Assembly (NCBI GenBank): GCA_007827375.1
Contig: VISH01000001.1
Location: 620,001 to 684,000, forward strand
Reading direction: 5' to 3'
DNA from: Alteromonadaceae bacterium 2753L.S.0a.02
Lineage (GTDB): Bacteria > Pseudomonadota > Gammaproteobacteria > Pseudomonadales > Cellvibrionaceae
Length of the DNA: 64,000 bases
In this document: piece by piece, positions 52,863-62,545 of the stretch
Numbering within the stretch: position 1 is the stretch's first letter
Layout of the letters: each line of letters begins with the position of its first letter
Notes under the pieces: model-generated
The model's input: the letters and a program-made list of their open reading frames with translations, nothing else
The model's database searches: none
What the model was told of the DNA's origin: nothing
Program-made: the position numbers and the translations under genes

Positions 52863-54770
52863 ATGAACGATTCCACTGACGAATGGGGCAAGCTGGCCTA
52901 CTGGATGCGCAGCAGTGCTTTTGAGCAATGCCCCGAAGCCATGATGGTGTTAGACCCCTTGGCTAACCGCTACATCGACTGCAATATCGCCGCCAGCAAG
53001 CTGCTCGGGTACAGCCGCGCAGAAATTCTGGGTTTGCCCATTTCCAAAATTCACGGCAGTGAATTGGGGCAGTTGATTGTATTCACAGAGCAAGCCATGA
53101 CTCAGGGGCACGCCTGGAGTAACCGCATTGGTTGCCGCCTGAAAAACGGCAGTTACATCGCCACTGAACTGAATGCCGCGCGAGCGGTAATTAATCAGCG
53201 CGAATATCTGGTAGTAACCTTACGCGATATTCCAAACGAGCAATTAACCCGCGAACGCGCCAAAGCCGACCGCTTGGTTCGCGGCGGCTTGCTCGAATGG
53301 AAGCATTTGCAATCGGTATTTCAACAGGGCGAGCGCGAAAATTTACTGATGCTCACTTCGGTGGGCGATGGCATTTACTGTGTCGACACCAACGGTTTGT
53401 GCACCTTTATTAACCCGGCCGCCAAACGTTTACTGGGTCGTACCGACAGTGATGTGCTCGGCCAGAATATTCACTATGTACACCATCACACCCACGAAGA
53501 TGGCACTCACTACCCGGTCGAGGAGTGTCCTATTTACGCGGCAATACGCGATGGAGTTATGCACGAAGGTCGTCAGGAAGTTTTTTGGAAACACGATGGC
53601 ACCCCCTTTCCCGTGGAATTTACCAGCACACCGATTATTTCCAACAGCACCATTATCGGCGCTGTGGTGGTATTTCGTGATATCAGCGAGCGCATCGAAA
53701 CCCAGCAGCAACTTCAGAATGCCCTAAAGGAGTTGAGCAAACTCAAGGCGCGCCTTGAAGATGAAAATGCCTACCTACAACAGGAATTTTTAATAGAACG
53801 CAACTACCACGGTATCGTGGGAGAGAGCGAAGCCATTAAACGTGTAAAACAGCAGATTGAGCTGGTGGCGCAAACCGAAGCCAACGTGCTGATTTATGGC
53901 GAGTCGGGCACCGGCAAAGAGCTCATCGCGCAGGCGATACACCAGGCCAGCCAACGGGCCGACAAACCCATGATTCGCGTTAACTGCGCAGCAATTCCAC
54001 ATGAATTGTTTGAAAGCGAATTTTTTGGTCACATTAAAGGGGCATTTACTGGCGCGTTGCGTGATCGTATCGGTCGCTTCGAACTGGCCAATGGCGGTAC
54101 TTTATTTTTAGATGAAGTGGGCGAAATTCCCCTGGAGTTACAGAGTAAGCTGTTGCGCGTGCTTCAGGAAAGTCAACTGGAGAGGGTCGGCGAAGAAAAA
54201 ACCCGCGAAGTGGATGTGCGCATAATTGCCGCCACAAATCGAGATTTAAAAGCGGAAGTGGACAAACAATGCTTTCGCGAAGATCTGTATTTTCGCCTCA
54301 ACGTATTTCCTATACAAGCTGTGCCCCTGCGTGAAAGACGCGGCGATATTGGCCTGTTGGCTGGACATTATCTCGAGCAGATCAGCCAAAAATTCGGCAA
54401 AAAAAACGGCAAGCTTACGCAGCGGGATTTACAGCAACTGCAAAGTTATACGTGGCCGGGTAATGTTAGGGAATTACAAAATGTGTTGGAACGCGCGTTA
54501 ATTACCGCACGCGGTGAGCGTTTAAATATCGATTTACCCAACGAAAATGTTAACACCCTGGATTTTAATAGCCACCCCATCAGTAGTGAACCGGAAGCAA
54601 ATATTATCAGCGACGCCGACATGCAGGAAGCGGTTAAACGCAATATGCTGGCAGCATTACAACAGTGCGATTGGAAATTATTTGGTGATGACGGCGCTGC
54701 GAATTTGTTGGGGATGAAACCAACGACTCTAGCTTCCAGAATTAAGCGGTTGGGTTTAAAGGCACCGTAA
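52863..54770 (+). CDS. PAS-PAS-AAA+-Fis sigma-54 activator, likely Nit1C regulator
   Basis: 635 aa. PAS1 about 15-125 (PEAMMVLDPLANRYIDCNIAASKLLGYSRAEILG), PAS2 about 160-275 with a His/Cys-rich segment (HHHTHEDGTHYPVEECPIYAAI), a coiled-coil linker (280-310), then a sigma-54-contacting AAA+ domain: Walker A GESGTGKE, GAFTGA loop intact, Walker B GGTLFLDEVGEIP, arginine-finger region FREDLYFRLNVFPI. The C-terminal Fis-type helix-turn-helix (NLLGMKPTTLASRIKRLGLKAP) is of the FhlA/NorR style. Divergent from the Nit1C operon with dyads between, so it is its likely dedicated activator. The PAS2 His/Cys residues could hold a cofactor or sense a ligand. Confidence 0.92.
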   Translation: MNDSTDEWGKLAYWMRSSAFEQCPEAMMVLDPLANRYIDCNIAASKLLGYSRAEILGLPISKIHGSELGQLIVFTEQAMTQGHAWSNRIGCRLKNGSYIATELNAARAVINQREYLVVTLRDIPNEQLTRERAKADRLVRGGLLEWKHLQSVFQQGERENLLMLTSVGDGIYCVDTNGLCTFINPAAKRLLGRTDSDVLGQNIHYVHHHTHEDGTHYPVEECPIYAAIRDGVMHEGRQEVFWKHDGTPFPVEFTSTPIISNSTIIGAVVVFRDISERIETQQQLQNALKELSKLKARLEDENAYLQQEFLIERNYHGIVGESEAIKRVKQQIELVAQTEANVLIYGESGTGKELIAQAIHQASQRADKPMIRVNCAAIPHELFESEFFGHIKGAFTGALRDRIGRFELANGGTLFLDEVGEIPLELQSKLLRVLQESQLERVGEEKTREVDVRIIAATNRDLKAEVDKQCFREDLYFRLNVFPIQAVPLRERRGDIGLLAGHYLEQISQKFGKKNGKLTQRDLQQLQSYTWPGNVRELQNVLERALITARGERLNIDLPNENVNTLDFNSHPISSEPEANIISDADMQEAVKRNMLAALQQCDWKLFGDDGAANLLGMKPTTLASRIKRLGLKAP

Positions 54771-54894
54771 GCCGAAGAATGGTTCTTGTCCAAAACGGGG
54801 TGAAGCACAAAATTGTGCTCAGATAGCCACGTTCATTCTACCCAAGTCGAGCGTATAAATTCAGTGTTTTCAGGGAAAATGGTTCCGCAATCAA

Positions 54895-56100
54895 CTATGA
54901 CTTATCCACTTTGACTTTTGCGGCGTTTTTCTGATCATCTTTGCCATCATCACTTTTATTAAAAGAATCGCTCAACTCACGAATCTTGATCAAAATTGCC
55001 TCAGACGCAAACCCCGAAATAAATGCCAGCGACACAGCGCTCACCGTTGAAGCCGGTGCAAATAGATGAAAGGCCACCAACGCGATAAGCGGCGCTGATA
55101 CCACCTGCAATACCTGAAAAATTATGCGGTCACGTATTTTATAAGCCACCGCAAAACTTTGCTGAATATCTTCAATTCCGTTTTGCATTTTTGCCTGGCG
55201 TTCCACCCAATATTCGCGCTGCAACTCAGGCACGCGACGCATTAAACCGACAATGCCGCCCATCAGCGAAATCAACACCACATAGAGTGGCACCGGAATG
55301 CCGCCATAGACAATAAATTTTTGGTTCTCGAAATTCAGGTCGGTAACCCGCACCCAATACTCACCTTGATCATCTTGGAAAACATGATTACTGGCAATTA
55401 AATATTCGCCACTCTCTTCGCGCGAAACCACGCTGGGGTCGTAACCGTAACACTGCGTCAACTCGCCGCTGGAAGCATCCCGCTTGGTACAAAGTTGCCG
55501 GGTTTTGGCAATAAAATAATCGCCACTCAGCCACAAGCCCTGAGCATCACTACGCAAAACAATGTCAGCGGGCAATTGCACCTGTCGATTACTCATGGGC
55601 TGTACCCGACCACCCAAATGTAAAATCCATTGGTTGCCAGCGCCACCAATTTCACTCAAACGCTCCGGGCAACGAATTTCTTCGGGTATGGATTTGCCAC
55701 CCCCGGAAATATCCAGGGCGCAGGCCTGTACAATTCCGACGGGGGAATACACCATGCGCTTCTGTACCTTTTCAGTTCCCACCCACATCATCATCGCTAA
55801 GGGAAAGAAAATCGAGGTGAGACTGAAGATATAGGCGGTTACAAATAAAACCCGCATTGCGGTGGTGGTCGGCGGAGAGGTAAAGCTGATCGAAAATACC
55901 GTGGCAAATACAATAGTTGCCACCAGCAGCACGCTTAACATTTGATACATCTCGCCGGCTTCCGGGTCGGCAGCAGAGAGCCGCCCCAAATAGGCAACGG
56001 AAATCACACAGAGTATCGTGGCAAATATCGCACCGCCCACCCAACAGCGGATATCGCGAAATTTGGCGTGTGTTGCTTGTTTGGATTCGGAGGAGCTCAT
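54895..56100 (-). CDS. Uncharacterised membrane protein
   Basis: 401 aa. Four or more hydrophobic helices: about 20-38, 50-72, 83-105, then a soluble 120-270 region with several cysteines (VQACALD, RQLCTKRD, TQCYGYD), helices around 275-293 and 335-365, and a charged Lys/Asp-rich tail. No family was recognised; the soluble loop is probably extracytoplasmic. Isolated, convergent with the activator gene and divergent from ubiK. Confidence 0.6.
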   Translation of the reverse strand: MSSSESKQATHAKFRDIRCWVGGAIFATILCVISVAYLGRLSAADPEAGEMYQMLSVLLVATIVFATVFSISFTSPPTTTAMRVLFVTAYIFSLTSIFFPLAMMMWVGTEKVQKRMVYSPVGIVQACALDISGGGKSIPEEIRCPERLSEIGGAGNQWILHLGGRVQPMSNRQVQLPADIVLRSDAQGLWLSGDYFIAKTRQLCTKRDASSGELTQCYGYDPSVVSREESGEYLIASNHVFQDDQGEYWVRVTDLNFENQKFIVYGGIPVPLYVVLISLMGGIVGLMRRVPELQREYWVERQAKMQNGIEDIQQSFAVAYKIRDRIIFQVLQVVSAPLIALVAFHLFAPASTVSAVSLAFISGFASEAILIKIRELSDSFNKSDDGKDDQKNAAKVKVDKS

Positions 56101-56185
56101 AGGCGTCTCTTTTTATTGTTGCTTATAGCATAACTATACCTGTAATTAACGAACTTGCTAGAATGCTCAACTGCTGGAGGTAAGC

Positions 56186-56434
56186 ATGATTGAACAATTC
56201 GCAAAACAATTATTTACTGAAATTAATAACAAAGTCTCCGGGCTTTCCAATCTCGACAACAACGCCAGCACACAGGTGCGCGCAGCCCTGGAAGCCGGTT
56301 TACGTAAGTTGAACTTAGTAACACGTGAAGAATTCGACGCACAGCAGGCCGTCTTGGCACGCACTCGTGCAAAGCTCGATGAACTAGAGCAAAAATTAAT
56401 CGAATTGGAACAAACTTCCGAAAAGCCGCAATAG
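56186..56434 (+). CDS. ubiK: Ubiquinone biosynthesis accessory factor UbiK
   Basis: 82 aa. FAKQLFTEINNKVSG, then VRAALEAGLRKLNLVTREEFDAQQAVLARTRAKLDELEQKLIELEQ, a BMFP-type trimeric coiled coil (YqiC family). Supports aerobic ubiquinone assembly with UbiJ and the Ubi complex. Strong CTGGAGG ribosome site. Located before comM, as in Pseudomonas. Confidence 0.93.
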   Translation: MIEQFAKQLFTEINNKVSGLSNLDNNASTQVRAALEAGLRKLNLVTREEFDAQQAVLARTRAKLDELEQKLIELEQTSEKPQ

Positions 56435-56633
56435 CTTGCGATATCGCGCACGCCATGAGTCGTCAATCGCCCTGCAATCTATCAGCCAAAACCCACACCG
56501 GCGGAGGTGAATATCTCACAGCCTCCGCGACGACAGCCCGCTAGAATAGCCGCCAACCAAAACAAAAACTCACATTCGCACCGGGGGCGCAGTGCATTCT
56601 GCCTTTGGCGCGGCTTCAAGGAATTGAAGGCGT

Positions 56634-58172
56634 ATGTCGCTTGCTATTGTATATACACGGGCTCAATTGGGGATTGAATCACCGCTGGTTACTGTAGAAA
56701 CCCATCTCTCCAGTGGATTACCCGGCTTCACCATTGTTGGACTGCCAGAAACAGCGGTTAAAGAAAGCAAGGACCGGGTGCGCAGCGCCCTGATGAACAG
56801 TCATTTTGATTTCCCACAGCAGCGCATAACGGTAAACCTCGCCCCAGCAGATTTACCCAAAGAAGGTGGTCGCTACGATCTTGCCATCGCACTGGGCATT
56901 CTTGCAGCTTCCGGCCAAATTCCCAACGATAACCTGGAACAATACGAGTTTATCGGTGAGCTGGCTTTAAGCGGTGACCTGAGACGCGTGCGTGGCTCTA
57001 TTCCGGTCGCCATCGCCTGCGGCAAAGACGAACGCACTTTGGTGGTACCGCGTCTTAACGCCTCTGAAGCAGCCCTTTGCGGCCAAACCCATATTCTTAC
57101 TGCATCGAATTTGCTTAACGTGTGTGCACATCTGCACCAGCGCGAGCTGTTGGAAGAGCCGCTTAAGCCAGTGCCGCACGAGGCCTTTTATCCCATAGAC
57201 ATGTCGGATGTAAAAGGCCAGCCGCAAGCGAGACGCGCCCTCGAAATTGCCGCCAGCGGCGGTCACAACTTATTATTTTATGGCCCACCCGGCACCGGTA
57301 AATCGATGCTGGCATCGCGTCTCCCCACCATCATGCCGCCGCTGTCAGAAGATGAAGCTCTGCAGGTTGCGGCCGTAAAATCCATATCCAGCCAAACCGC
57401 GACCGGAGATTGGCTGTCGCGACCGTTTCGCTCACCACACCACACGTCTTCTGCCGTAGCATTAGTGGGCGGTGGCAGTAATCCGCGCCCCGGCGAAATT
57501 TCATTGGCGCACAATGGCGTATTGTTCTTAGACGAGCTTCCGGAATTTCCCCGGCAAGTGTTGGAAGTGCTACGAGAACCTTTGGAGAGTGGCCATATCT
57601 GCGTTTCGCGAGCCAGCGCACAAGTGGATTACCCGGCACGCTTTCAGCTTATCGCAGCCATGAACCCCTGCCCTTGCGGTTTCCACAATGACGGCACCAG
57701 TCGCTGTCGCTGTACACCGCAACAAATTTCCCGCTATCGCGACAAAATTTCTGGGCCATTGCTGGATCGCATCGATTTACAAATTCATGTAGCTGCAATT
57801 CCCTTACAGGATCTACAGACCAAAGCGCCGGGGGAAGACAGCAAAATCATTCGCAAGCGCGTAATTCGCACCCGCGCTTTACAAATGGAAAGGCAGGGAA
57901 AACCCAATGCAGAATTACAAGGCAAGGAGCTAAGCACTTTCTGCGAACTGGGCAAACAGGAAAGTTTATTACTGGCAACGGCCTTACAACGCTTGAACCT
58001 ATCCGCACGCGCCTACGATCGTGTGTTGCGCGTTGCACGCACCATTGCCGACATGAATAAATGCGACTCAATCAGCGTAACCCATATTTCAGAAGCACTG
58101 GGCTATCGCAATTTGGATCGCAGTAATGTGGAACCGATGAAGTTACGGCCAGTGGAGATTTCAGAAAGCTAA
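56634..58172 (+). CDS. comM: ComM/YifB AAA+ DNA helicase
   Basis: 512 aa. N-terminal ChlI domain (GLPGFTIVGLPETAVKESKDRVRSALMNS), then a Mg-chelatase-type AAA+ module (Walker A GPPGTGKSMLASRLP, about 218-232; Walker B NGVLFLDELPEF; FQLIAAMNPCPCG) and a C-terminal LNLSARAYDRVLRVARTIADM segment. ComM promotes branch migration of incoming DNA during transformation in naturally competent species. Confidence 0.95.
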   Translation: MSLAIVYTRAQLGIESPLVTVETHLSSGLPGFTIVGLPETAVKESKDRVRSALMNSHFDFPQQRITVNLAPADLPKEGGRYDLAIALGILAASGQIPNDNLEQYEFIGELALSGDLRRVRGSIPVAIACGKDERTLVVPRLNASEAALCGQTHILTASNLLNVCAHLHQRELLEEPLKPVPHEAFYPIDMSDVKGQPQARRALEIAASGGHNLLFYGPPGTGKSMLASRLPTIMPPLSEDEALQVAAVKSISSQTATGDWLSRPFRSPHHTSSAVALVGGGSNPRPGEISLAHNGVLFLDELPEFPRQVLEVLREPLESGHICVSRASAQVDYPARFQLIAAMNPCPCGFHNDGTSRCRCTPQQISRYRDKISGPLLDRIDLQIHVAAIPLQDLQTKAPGEDSKIIRKRVIRTRALQMERQGKPNAELQGKELSTFCELGKQESLLLATALQRLNLSARAYDRVLRVARTIADMNKCDSISVTHISEALGYRNLDRSNVEPMKLRPVEISES

Positions 58173-58187
58173 GCAATGTAGAACCTG

Positions 58188-59102
58188 TTACCCCAATACC
58201 TGCAGTGCCCTCCCGGCCGCTGCAGTTCTATTTTCGACCCCTAACTTTTTGTATACCTGCTCCAAATGTTTGTTAACGGTACGCGGGCTGGTACCTAGTA
58301 TTTGCCCGATTTCACGATTGGTTTTACCCCGAGCCAACCACAACAACACCTCTGACTCCCGCGTAGTCAACGGTAGATGCTCGCGCAGCATAACGGATTC
58401 ATCCGGTTTATCGTTGTCTATTAAGCGAATTAGAATTTCGTTAGGTGCACTGTTGCCCAAGTATTCGAGCCGTAATGAGCGTTTCGGCGATTTCAAATTA
58501 ACCCCCATACCAATGTTGGGAGAGTGTGCCAGCCAATGTTTAATCTCATATTGCAATTGCATTTGCATCCATTCACCCTCGTTGGCGGCTTCGAGTAATT
58601 GGTTAACCTGGGGCGTTGTCCAGATGACTTCACCGGCATTATTTACCGCGAACATATACTGCCCGGCAGTATCCAACGCGGTTTGCGCACTCAAGGTCAC
58701 CCGGGCATTGGCGAGATGCACGCGCATACGTGCGATTAATTCATTGTTGACGATGGGCTTGGTAACGTAATCCACGCCACCCACTTCAAAACCACGCACC
58801 ACACTTTCGGTATCTTTTAAACCCGTCATAAATATAACCGGTATAGAGCGTAGTTCCGGGTCCGCTTTTAATTGGCGGCACACTTCGAAACCATCCATCA
58901 CTGGCATCATGGCATCGAGCAAGATGATATCGGGCATCATACGACGCGCGATTGATAATGCCTGGCCACCTTCCAACGCAACCAGTGTCGTCATTCCCGC
59001 CGCTTCCAGCGTATCGTTGAGCATCCCAACCGTTTCCGGAGAATCGTCGACCACCAAAATTAAACTGCCGGTACTGGTACTCGGCGTTAGTGCTGCCATC
59101 AT
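58188..59102 (-). CDS. LuxR-type response regulator
   Basis: 304 aa. Receiver domain 14-130 with acidic pair D19-D20, phosphorylatable D63 (IILLDAMMPVMDG), T-loop FMTGLKD and the conserved Lys in YVTKPIV. A middle PAS-like segment (about 140-230, AGQYMFAVNNAGEVIWTTP) is followed by a LuxR helix-turn-helix (LTTRESEVLLWLARGKTNREIGQILGTSPRTVNKHLEQVYKKLGV). Its start overlaps the kinase stop by ATGA, so it is the cognate output of the NCS1-kinase fusion. Probable target: the divergent second urtA. Confidence 0.93.
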   Translation of the reverse strand: MMAALTPSTSTGSLILVVDDSPETVGMLNDTLEAAGMTTLVALEGGQALSIARRMMPDIILLDAMMPVMDGFEVCRQLKADPELRSIPVIFMTGLKDTESVVRGFEVGGVDYVTKPIVNNELIARMRVHLANARVTLSAQTALDTAGQYMFAVNNAGEVIWTTPQVNQLLEAANEGEWMQMQLQYEIKHWLAHSPNIGMGVNLKSPKRSLRLEYLGNSAPNEILIRLIDNDKPDESVMLREHLPLTTRESEVLLWLARGKTNREIGQILGTSPRTVNKHLEQVYKKLGVENRTAAAGRALQVLG

Positions 59103-62100
59103 GCATTGGCCTCCCGCGCAGGGCTGTGTACATCGGTTTCGCGCAACAAGCTGATTATGATATTGAATTGCACACGATAAACGAGTTGTTTGATTTGTTG
59201 AGTAAATGCTTCGCCAGCGAGATGCTGCGTTTCGATTTCTTCGATTTTGGACTTTAACGCTGACAAATGACCTATTTCAGCAAACTGGCAAAGCTCATTA
59301 ATAATTTCCGGAGAAGGCAAATCTGAGGGACTAAATTGCGGTTTTCGCAGTGATTCACTGCGGCGCTGTGTAGCAGCTAAAGGCTGGTATTGCCATTCCA
59401 GATCGAGGTGATAACGCAGCTTTTCCAGCAAGCGTTGTAATTTCACTGGCTTTACTAAAAAGTCGTCGTAGGGTTTATTCACTAGGCGCAATGAGGGTTG
59501 TTGCTCTTGCTTATCCTCACGAATAATCGCAGAAAGCATAATTATCGGTCGGTTATAGCCTAACTCTCGCAATTGTTTTGCGAGCTGAATACCGTCCGTT
59601 TCTGGCATGGAGATGTCGAGTAAAAACAAATCGGGGAGTACTTCCCTGCAAGCGACCAGGCATTCACTAGCCCCGGAAGCTTCCAGAACATAAAAACCCA
59701 ACGGCGCCAATAAATCACTGATCAGGCCGCGGTGTGATGCATCATCATCAACCACCATAATTGTTTTGCGTGGATTGCTATAACCATAAACTCGTAGACT
59801 GGTATGTTCACTGCTCAGCGGTGTGACCACCTGTGATAACATCATCCAAACCGTAAAGGTGCAACCGCCCTCGGGGTTGTTAACCACTTCCAGGTCGCCA
59901 CCCATTATATCGACCAACAATTTGGTGATGGTGAGCCCCAAACCTGTTCCCCCAACCAAGGGTGTACCCGGGCGGCGCACCCGTTCAAAAGGTCGAAAAA
60001 TGCGTTCGAGCTCATCTTCGGGAATTCCGATACCGGAATCTTTTATACTGAATTCCGCCACCTGATTGCGATACCGAACCGAAAAACTAACCCGACCGCT
60101 TTCGGTAAACTTCACGGCATTCGAAAGCACATTAATCAGAATTTGCCGCAAACGTTTCTCATCGGTTGTTACATATTCCGGCAGGGCGGTTATGCGCTTA
60201 TATTCAAACTCCAAACCTTTTTCTTCCGCTTGAAGTCGGAACATGTACACCAATTGATCCATCAAGGCCGGTAAACGCAGTTGGTCGCGATGAATATCCA
60301 AGCGACCGGATTCAATTTTGGAAATATCCAACAAACCTTCAATTAAATCTGAAAGATGTTCACCACTGTTTCTTATAACCGACAGCTGATAGCGTTTGTT
60401 TTCACTAATTTCGCTATCGTTCTCAAGCAATTGCGCGTACCCCAAAATTGAATTGAGTGGCGAGCGCAATTCGTGACTGATTCCTGTGAGGTAGCGACTT
60501 TTGGCGCTATTGGCGGCCTCGGCCTTTTCTTTGGCCTCCTGTAGTTTTTTATCGGTCACTTCGTGCGCTGCAATTTCTTCCTGTAACAAGCGATTCTGAC
60601 GCTGCGATTCCTCCTGTGCAACCAAACGACTTTCGTGAGCCAGCACAAACAACCACGCGACGACACCGGCAATAATCAACAAAATAAAAAATACTTTCCA
60701 AAGCATGGCCGACAACAGCCCGTCTGTACCTGCATCGCCCGTTAAACTGTTGGTAAAAATAAGCGAGAGCAATACCCCGGTAATACTTGCCACAACCGTC
60801 AGTAACGCAGCAAAGTGAACAAAGCGAGAATTTAGGTGCTCGACAACGCGCTGTGGTGCAAAATGCCCAACAAAATCGATAAACAATTCGGGGAGTTTTT
60901 TAACGGTTTTACAGGCATCTTGACAACGGGAATCCAGCGAGCAGCATAACGAGCAAATGGGGCCTGAATAAGCCGGGCAATGCGCCATATCTTCCACTTC
61001 ATAATTATTCTGGCAGATGCAACATTTGATTACACCATGGTGCTCACCGTGCTTATCACTGGCAAAGCTGTATGGCTTGCGTGCGATGTAAAATTTGCTT
61101 CTAGTTGCAATAGCAATAACAGGCGCTAGAAAAAACGCCATCGCCAAGGTAATAAAATGTGCGAGCGCTTTTGCGGTTTCCCCTAAAATGCCAAGATAAC
61201 AAACAATTCCCAGCAATGAAGCGGCAACCATAGAGCCTACCCCCACCGGGTTAATATCGTGCAAATAAGCGCGACGAAACTCAATGGTTTTTGGGCTCAG
61301 TTTTAATGGCTTGTTGACAACTAAATCAGACAACAACGCCCCCACCCACGCCACCGCAACTATGGCATATACCCCAAGAGTATTTTCAAAAGCATGATAA
61401 ACACCTAGCTCCATCAGCAATAAAGCGATAGCAACATTGAATACTAACCAAACCACCCGGCCGGGGTGGCTGTGGGTAAGTCGTGAGAAAAAATTAGACC
61501 AGGCAATTGACCCGGCGTAGGCATTGGTGACGTTAATTTTTAATTGCGAGACAATCACAAAAATACCCGCAAGTACGAGTGCTACTTCCGGTTTTTGCAC
61601 CACATAACTGAACGCCAGTATGTACATGCGCGTGGGATCGGCAGCATCCTCGGCATTCATTCCATGCCCCCAAGCAAGCACTGCCAATAATGAACCCGCA
61701 AATACTTTAATAACGCCGACTACTATCCACCCAGGGCCTGCACTGAGTAATGCAAACCACCAACGCCAACGATTTTTTGAATTTTTTTCAGGAAGAAAAC
61801 GCAGATAATCGACCTGCTCCCCAATTTGCGCAATCAGAGAAAACAATACCGCTGCGGCCGCGCCGAAATAAATGATATTAACGCCGCGATCCGGTGTTTG
61901 GTTGGCCAAACCATCAAACTCAACCCATTTCAACATGAGGTTAACCTCATGACTGAACAGAAATATAAAGGGTAAAAGTTGCAGTACCACCCACAGTGGC
62001 TGCGTCCATAATTGGAAGCGACTGATAAGCGTAATACCGTGCGTAACAATGGGTACAACAACAATGGAACAAATAATATATCCAAGCGCGAGCGGCAGAT

Positions 62101-62545
62101 TGAACATGAGCTGCAGCACCATAGCCAAAATGGCCGCTTCCAGCGCAAAGAAAATAAACGTAAAACTCGCGTAGATTAAAGAGGTTGCGGTAGAGCCAAT
62201 ATAGCCAAAACCAGCGCCCCGCGTGAGTAAATCTATATCCACGCCATAGCGAGCTGCGTAGTAACAAATGGGAATGCCCGCCAAAAAAATAAGTGCGCCT
62301 ACCACCAATATTGCGGCGGCTGCGTTTTCAAAACCGTACGAAAGCGTGATGCTCCCACCAATAGCTTCCAGAGCAAGAAATGAGATAGCGCCAAGTGCAG
62401 TATTGGCAACACGGGATAAGGGCCAGCGCCGCGCACTTTTTGCGGTGAAACGCAATGCGTAGTCTTCCAGGGTTTGGTTATTGACCCATTGATTGTAACT
62501 TCGCCGAACGCGAAAAATTTCTTGTTTTGCAGTCATGGACAACAT
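59099..62545 (-). CDS. NCS1 permease - hybrid histidine kinase fusion
   Basis: 1148 aa. Residues 1-500 form an NCS1-type (cytosine/allantoin/uracil permease) 12-helix module (NTALGAISFLALEAIGGSITLSYGF, LTRGAGFGYIGST, NAYAGSIAWSNFFSRLTHS). Residues 508-545 hold nine Cys in a compact block (CCICQNNYE, CSLCCSLDSRCQDAC), probably metal-binding. Two further helices (about 577-640) lead by a coiled coil to HisKA with His691 (SHELRSPLNSILGYAQ), HATPase (N-box LINVLSNAVKF, G-boxes GIGIPEDE and GGTGLGLTI) and a receiver (927-1045, D977). The last ~80 residues look like a degenerate HPt without a clear His. The permease half probably serves as ligand sensor or transceptor. No strong ribosome site; an ATG at 62536 is an alternative start. 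Confidence 0.93.
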   Translation of the reverse strand: MLSMTAKQEIFRVRRSYNQWVNNQTLEDYALRFTAKSARRWPLSRVANTALGAISFLALEAIGGSITLSYGFENAAAAILVVGALIFLAGIPICYYAARYGVDIDLLTRGAGFGYIGSTATSLIYASFTFIFFALEAAILAMVLQLMFNLPLALGYIICSIVVVPIVTHGITLISRFQLWTQPLWVVLQLLPFIFLFSHEVNLMLKWVEFDGLANQTPDRGVNIIYFGAAAAVLFSLIAQIGEQVDYLRFLPEKNSKNRWRWWFALLSAGPGWIVVGVIKVFAGSLLAVLAWGHGMNAEDAADPTRMYILAFSYVVQKPEVALVLAGIFVIVSQLKINVTNAYAGSIAWSNFFSRLTHSHPGRVVWLVFNVAIALLLMELGVYHAFENTLGVYAIVAVAWVGALLSDLVVNKPLKLSPKTIEFRRAYLHDINPVGVGSMVAASLLGIVCYLGILGETAKALAHFITLAMAFFLAPVIAIATRSKFYIARKPYSFASDKHGEHHGVIKCCICQNNYEVEDMAHCPAYSGPICSLCCSLDSRCQDACKTVKKLPELFIDFVGHFAPQRVVEHLNSRFVHFAALLTVVASITGVLLSLIFTNSLTGDAGTDGLLSAMLWKVFFILLIIAGVVAWLFVLAHESRLVAQEESQRQNRLLQEEIAAHEVTDKKLQEAKEKAEAANSAKSRYLTGISHELRSPLNSILGYAQLLENDSEISENKRYQLSVIRNSGEHLSDLIEGLLDISKIESGRLDIHRDQLRLPALMDQLVYMFRLQAEEKGLEFEYKRITALPEYVTTDEKRLRQILINVLSNAVKFTESGRVSFSVRYRNQVAEFSIKDSGIGIPEDELERIFRPFERVRRPGTPLVGGTGLGLTITKLLVDIMGGDLEVVNNPEGGCTFTVWMMLSQVVTPLSSEHTSLRVYGYSNPRKTIMVVDDDASHRGLISDLLAPLGFYVLEASGASECLVACREVLPDLFLLDISMPETDGIQLAKQLRELGYNRPIIMLSAIIREDKQEQQPSLRLVNKPYDDFLVKPVKLQRLLEKLRYHLDLEWQYQPLAATQRRSESLRKPQFSPSDLPSPEIINELCQFAEIGHLSALKSKIEEIETQHLAGEAFTQQIKQLVYRVQFNIIISLLRETDVHSPAREANA

